Below are positions 61,471-64,000 of a stretch of DNA of 64,000 bases, in pieces. The stretch covers positions 1,994,585-2,058,584 of the forward strand of contig JACDQD010000002.1 of assembly GCA_019843655.1 (NCBI GenBank). The letters run 5' to 3'. The notes below the pieces were generated by a model. The model saw nothing but the letters and a program-made list of their open reading frames with translations. It was not told where the DNA came from and did no database searches. The first letter of the stretch is position 1. Each line of letters starts with the position of its first letter. Made by a program: the position numbers and the translations under genes. The stretch is from Lethocerus indicus. Taxonomy: Eukaryota; Arthropoda; Insecta; Hemiptera; Belostomatidae.

Positions 61471-64000
61471 ATATTAATGTACAATAAGGGTGATAATAAG
61501 AGCTCATTAAAAAAACAAATAACTAAAATTGAACCCGCTCCGGTACTTATTTCCTTTAGTAAAATTTTCCAAGACGGAATATTTCCTTACCTTAATGTGG
61601 AAAAGAGAAATAACCTACAACTTGTTTTTCCTGACCTGTGTATTGTTTCGGCCGAAGGTTTCAGTCTATTATTGCAGACTGGTTTCCCTCCCACGATAAT
61701 ATTTCTTCTTCTACTCCCACAGCCGAACCCAAACCCGGTATAGATTTGGTTCATTCGTCCGAATTCTGAATGCAGATCGGATGCTACGTACTGCGGAAAT
61801 ATTTCAGAAGATAAGAGAATGGAAAAAGTGACTTTGGGGAAGGGGAGGGCGTGGTAGTTACGAATTGGAAAGCGGTTTCGGGCTTCGGCTTAGATTTGGG
61901 TGTCGGGTGAAGTGGGGGGGGGTGGTTTTGAATTTTCATCGGCCGTAAATACCGCAAAAGAAACGGTCGGTATGAGAGGAGCAGAATAACTCCCCCCAAT
62001 ACGTCTCCCCCGAACTGAAGAACTTTTTTTTTTCTTTTTAATTCGTGCATTCCTACAGAACCATCCCCCGCCAGCCCTTGTACATTCTATTTAGTGAACC
62101 GTTTCATAAAATAATTCACTTTTTCCTTGCGGGTTAGGGCTTGTTTGGAAGGCGTGGGGGGGGGGGTGAAGTTACAAACTTTTAGAACTTATAGGGGAAA
62201 CTTTTTTGTCCTTCTCTTTTGCAGACTAACTCCCGTAAATTATGTACTTGTTAAGCTTCTTGTGATTGTGTAGGCTGGCGGTTTTCGTGTTTTGCCTTGA
62301 CTGGATTCCGCCAAACGCATCTAGTGCCACAGTTTCTCTGAGAAAGAGAGAGAGAGAGAGAGAGAGGTCCATTAATTTCACTTAATGCAATATTGTAAGC
62401 CCAAGTGAGTTTTCTTCCTTTTTTTAGTGTGTTTCCAGAAGAGGAATGAGATTAATTTGGGAAAACTCAGCCCCCACCCCTTTTTGTCCATTTTGTATTC
62501 AATCCCTTCTAAAACTTATTTCAATTCGTGCTAAAATGACATTTCATTGTACTTTCCATAAATTATAGGACATAATTCTTATAATTCACTCGTCGCTCGA
62601 GCCTATAGCGTAAGTTCTAATTAATGCTTCTAAGCTTAAAACTGGTTTCTAAAGTCAAATGTTTTAAGTCTGTATATTGCGGGAGAATTTATTTTTATTA
62701 TATTAATTCCTCACTAAGTCCCGTTCTGTCGACTATTTACTCTTAAAAGCTATCTCCTGATGGCGTATTCGAGTTGCACAATTTGCAGTAAGCAGACGAC
62801 AAACGGATGAAGGATGAAGTTGATGTATTATGACAATACCTTGTACACGTGGCAGCGTCTAAATGAAATAGTACAACACACGGGTGGAGTGAGTTACAAA
62901 GTTACAATGACGGATGGACGGATTGATGACGTTTCAGCGTTGACGCTCACGAACAGGTCAGTTCCGTACGACGCGTTAAAATATCATCTACAAAATTTCA
63001 AATTCTAAACGAACATTAGAAAATGATACTCCCTGCATTACCCGAAAGGTATTTTGCTCGGAGCTGCCGCCGAAAATAATCTCGAGCTTGGAGGAATAAA
63101 ATTAAAATTGTTGAGTTTCGCCACAGGTAAATCAGAAACGCACTGTTGGTTCACGCGTAGTTTAGGCGAAAAATAGTAAACAGTTTATTGGATCTTTAAT
63201 AGGTGTGGGACAGAATATGGATTTATGGATGGACGTGATACTATTTGTAACTGAGTTAGTATTTCGTGCCGGTCACTATCAGCGGCTATCGGCCGTTTGA
63301 CGTTAGCATTGTCCCGTTTCGTGTCTTTGTCCCGGCGTTTTAACCCAGTGATAAACTGCCTCCTGCTCGTTTATTAACTGCCTGTTATTTTTTTTTTTTT
63401 TTCGATTTTCTATTTGTTTCTTCCCTTTTTTCCGTGTACTCTTTTTTTTGGCCACACTTCCGAACGAACGTCAATTAATCAACATCCGATAGGGATAATA
63501 GCGATCGGTTTACCTTCTGTCCGACGTTTAATATTGCGGTATGCTATACAACTTGTGACGGCTGTGACGCAGCAAGTTCTCTGAAGAACGGTATCAGTTT
63601 TGGTCGGCTAAAAAGGAATTGGTATACCGATAAGATATCGCTTGTACGAGTGTTTTAAAATAAAATGTTCTTAAACTACATTTAAAAATATTATAGCATA
63701 TTAAAAAAAAATGAGTACGGAACATTTTATCGATAGAACAGAGCCTCTGATAACGTACAGTGTTCAAACCGTCTTTAGAACTTCAGAAGATTTTATCGGC
63801 GTCTAGACGGGAAAGCTTTGAGAGTAAATGTAAGAAATTATTATTAACATTAATGACCTTATATATTAATAGAAAATAACGTTCGCGGCGAAGAAAATTA
63901 CTTTTCCCGGTAATAGGAAATAAATCCAATTTCCCGTTAGCGCACTTCGGCCACGTGCATAAGGCGCTTTGTTACTGACAATCGTCGGTATTGTCCGTGG
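61471..64000. other. Gene-free stretch
   Basis: AG microsatellite at 62344-62366, poly-G run at 62156-62166, T run near 63389-63402. Open frames of 88 codons (61477-61743, +) and 64 codons (62814-63008, +) show no known domain. Confidence 0.5.
62344..62366 (+). repeat. (AG)n microsatellite
   Basis: About eleven AG units after AGAA. Confidence 0.88.

Noticed and set aside
62814..63008. 64-codon open frame with normal composition
   Set aside because: Too short and without any motif; no splice signals that frame it.
1..64000. CRISPR array, prokaryotic operons, integrons
   Set aside because: No regularly spaced direct repeats with unique spacers, no ribosome-binding-site-led gene runs; all protein traces are eukaryotic transposons.
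1..64000. Known animal microRNAs, 5S rRNA, spliceosomal RNAs or insect TTAGG telomere repeats
   Set aside because: I looked by eye for several familiar seeds and cores and found none; a covariance-model search would be decisive.

Overview
The window reads as non-coding DNA from a large invertebrate nuclear genome, most probably an insect or other arthropod. It has no dense or operon-like gene layout, many microsatellites and homopolymer runs, and AT-rich sequence broken by GC-rich blocks. Every protein similarity I can recognise comes from eukaryotic transposable elements: mariner, piggyBac-like and Jockey-clade LINE. I see no host protein-coding gene, tRNA, rRNA or CRISPR array. The open reading frames outside the mobile elements are short, often low in complexity, and match no family I know. 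The lineage is an inference from repeat content only.

Layout. Five copies of one palindromic (foldback) repeat family lie at 2014-2271, 9534-9800, 36454-36632, 53043-53301 and 56613-56978. Three have target-site duplications of 11-12 bp. Each copy carries an extra tail of about 35-45 bp at one end only, and each has at least one segment that fits the hammerhead ribozyme core. I interpret them as small non-autonomous elements related to Penelope-like retroelements. Mariner remnants lie at 5338-5370 (one end only), 7641-8034, 45708-46179 and 61373-61470 (a 98-bp copy that is almost only terminal repeat). Three 5'-truncated ends of a Jockey-clade LINE lie at 43302-43771 (+, with a 13-bp target-site duplication and poly-A tail), 46770-47670 (+, with the FADD reverse transcriptase motif) and 57731-58030 (-). 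A decayed, internally deleted piggyBac-like transposase lies at 40390-41022. A diverged direct repeat pair of about 540-580 bp lies at 50401-50940 and 54170-54749.

Two copies of TTTCAGGTAAG and one of TTTCAGGTAGG occur on the + strand at 5979, 25034 and 25252. Each joins a splice acceptor directly to a donor, the form of recursive splice sites in very long arthropod introns. If real, the window is part of a long intron of a + strand gene whose exons lie outside it or are too short to recognise.

The best candidates for something undescribed are the hammerhead-bearing foldback family and the recursive-splice-like sites. The rest is ordinary repeat-rich intergenic or intronic DNA.
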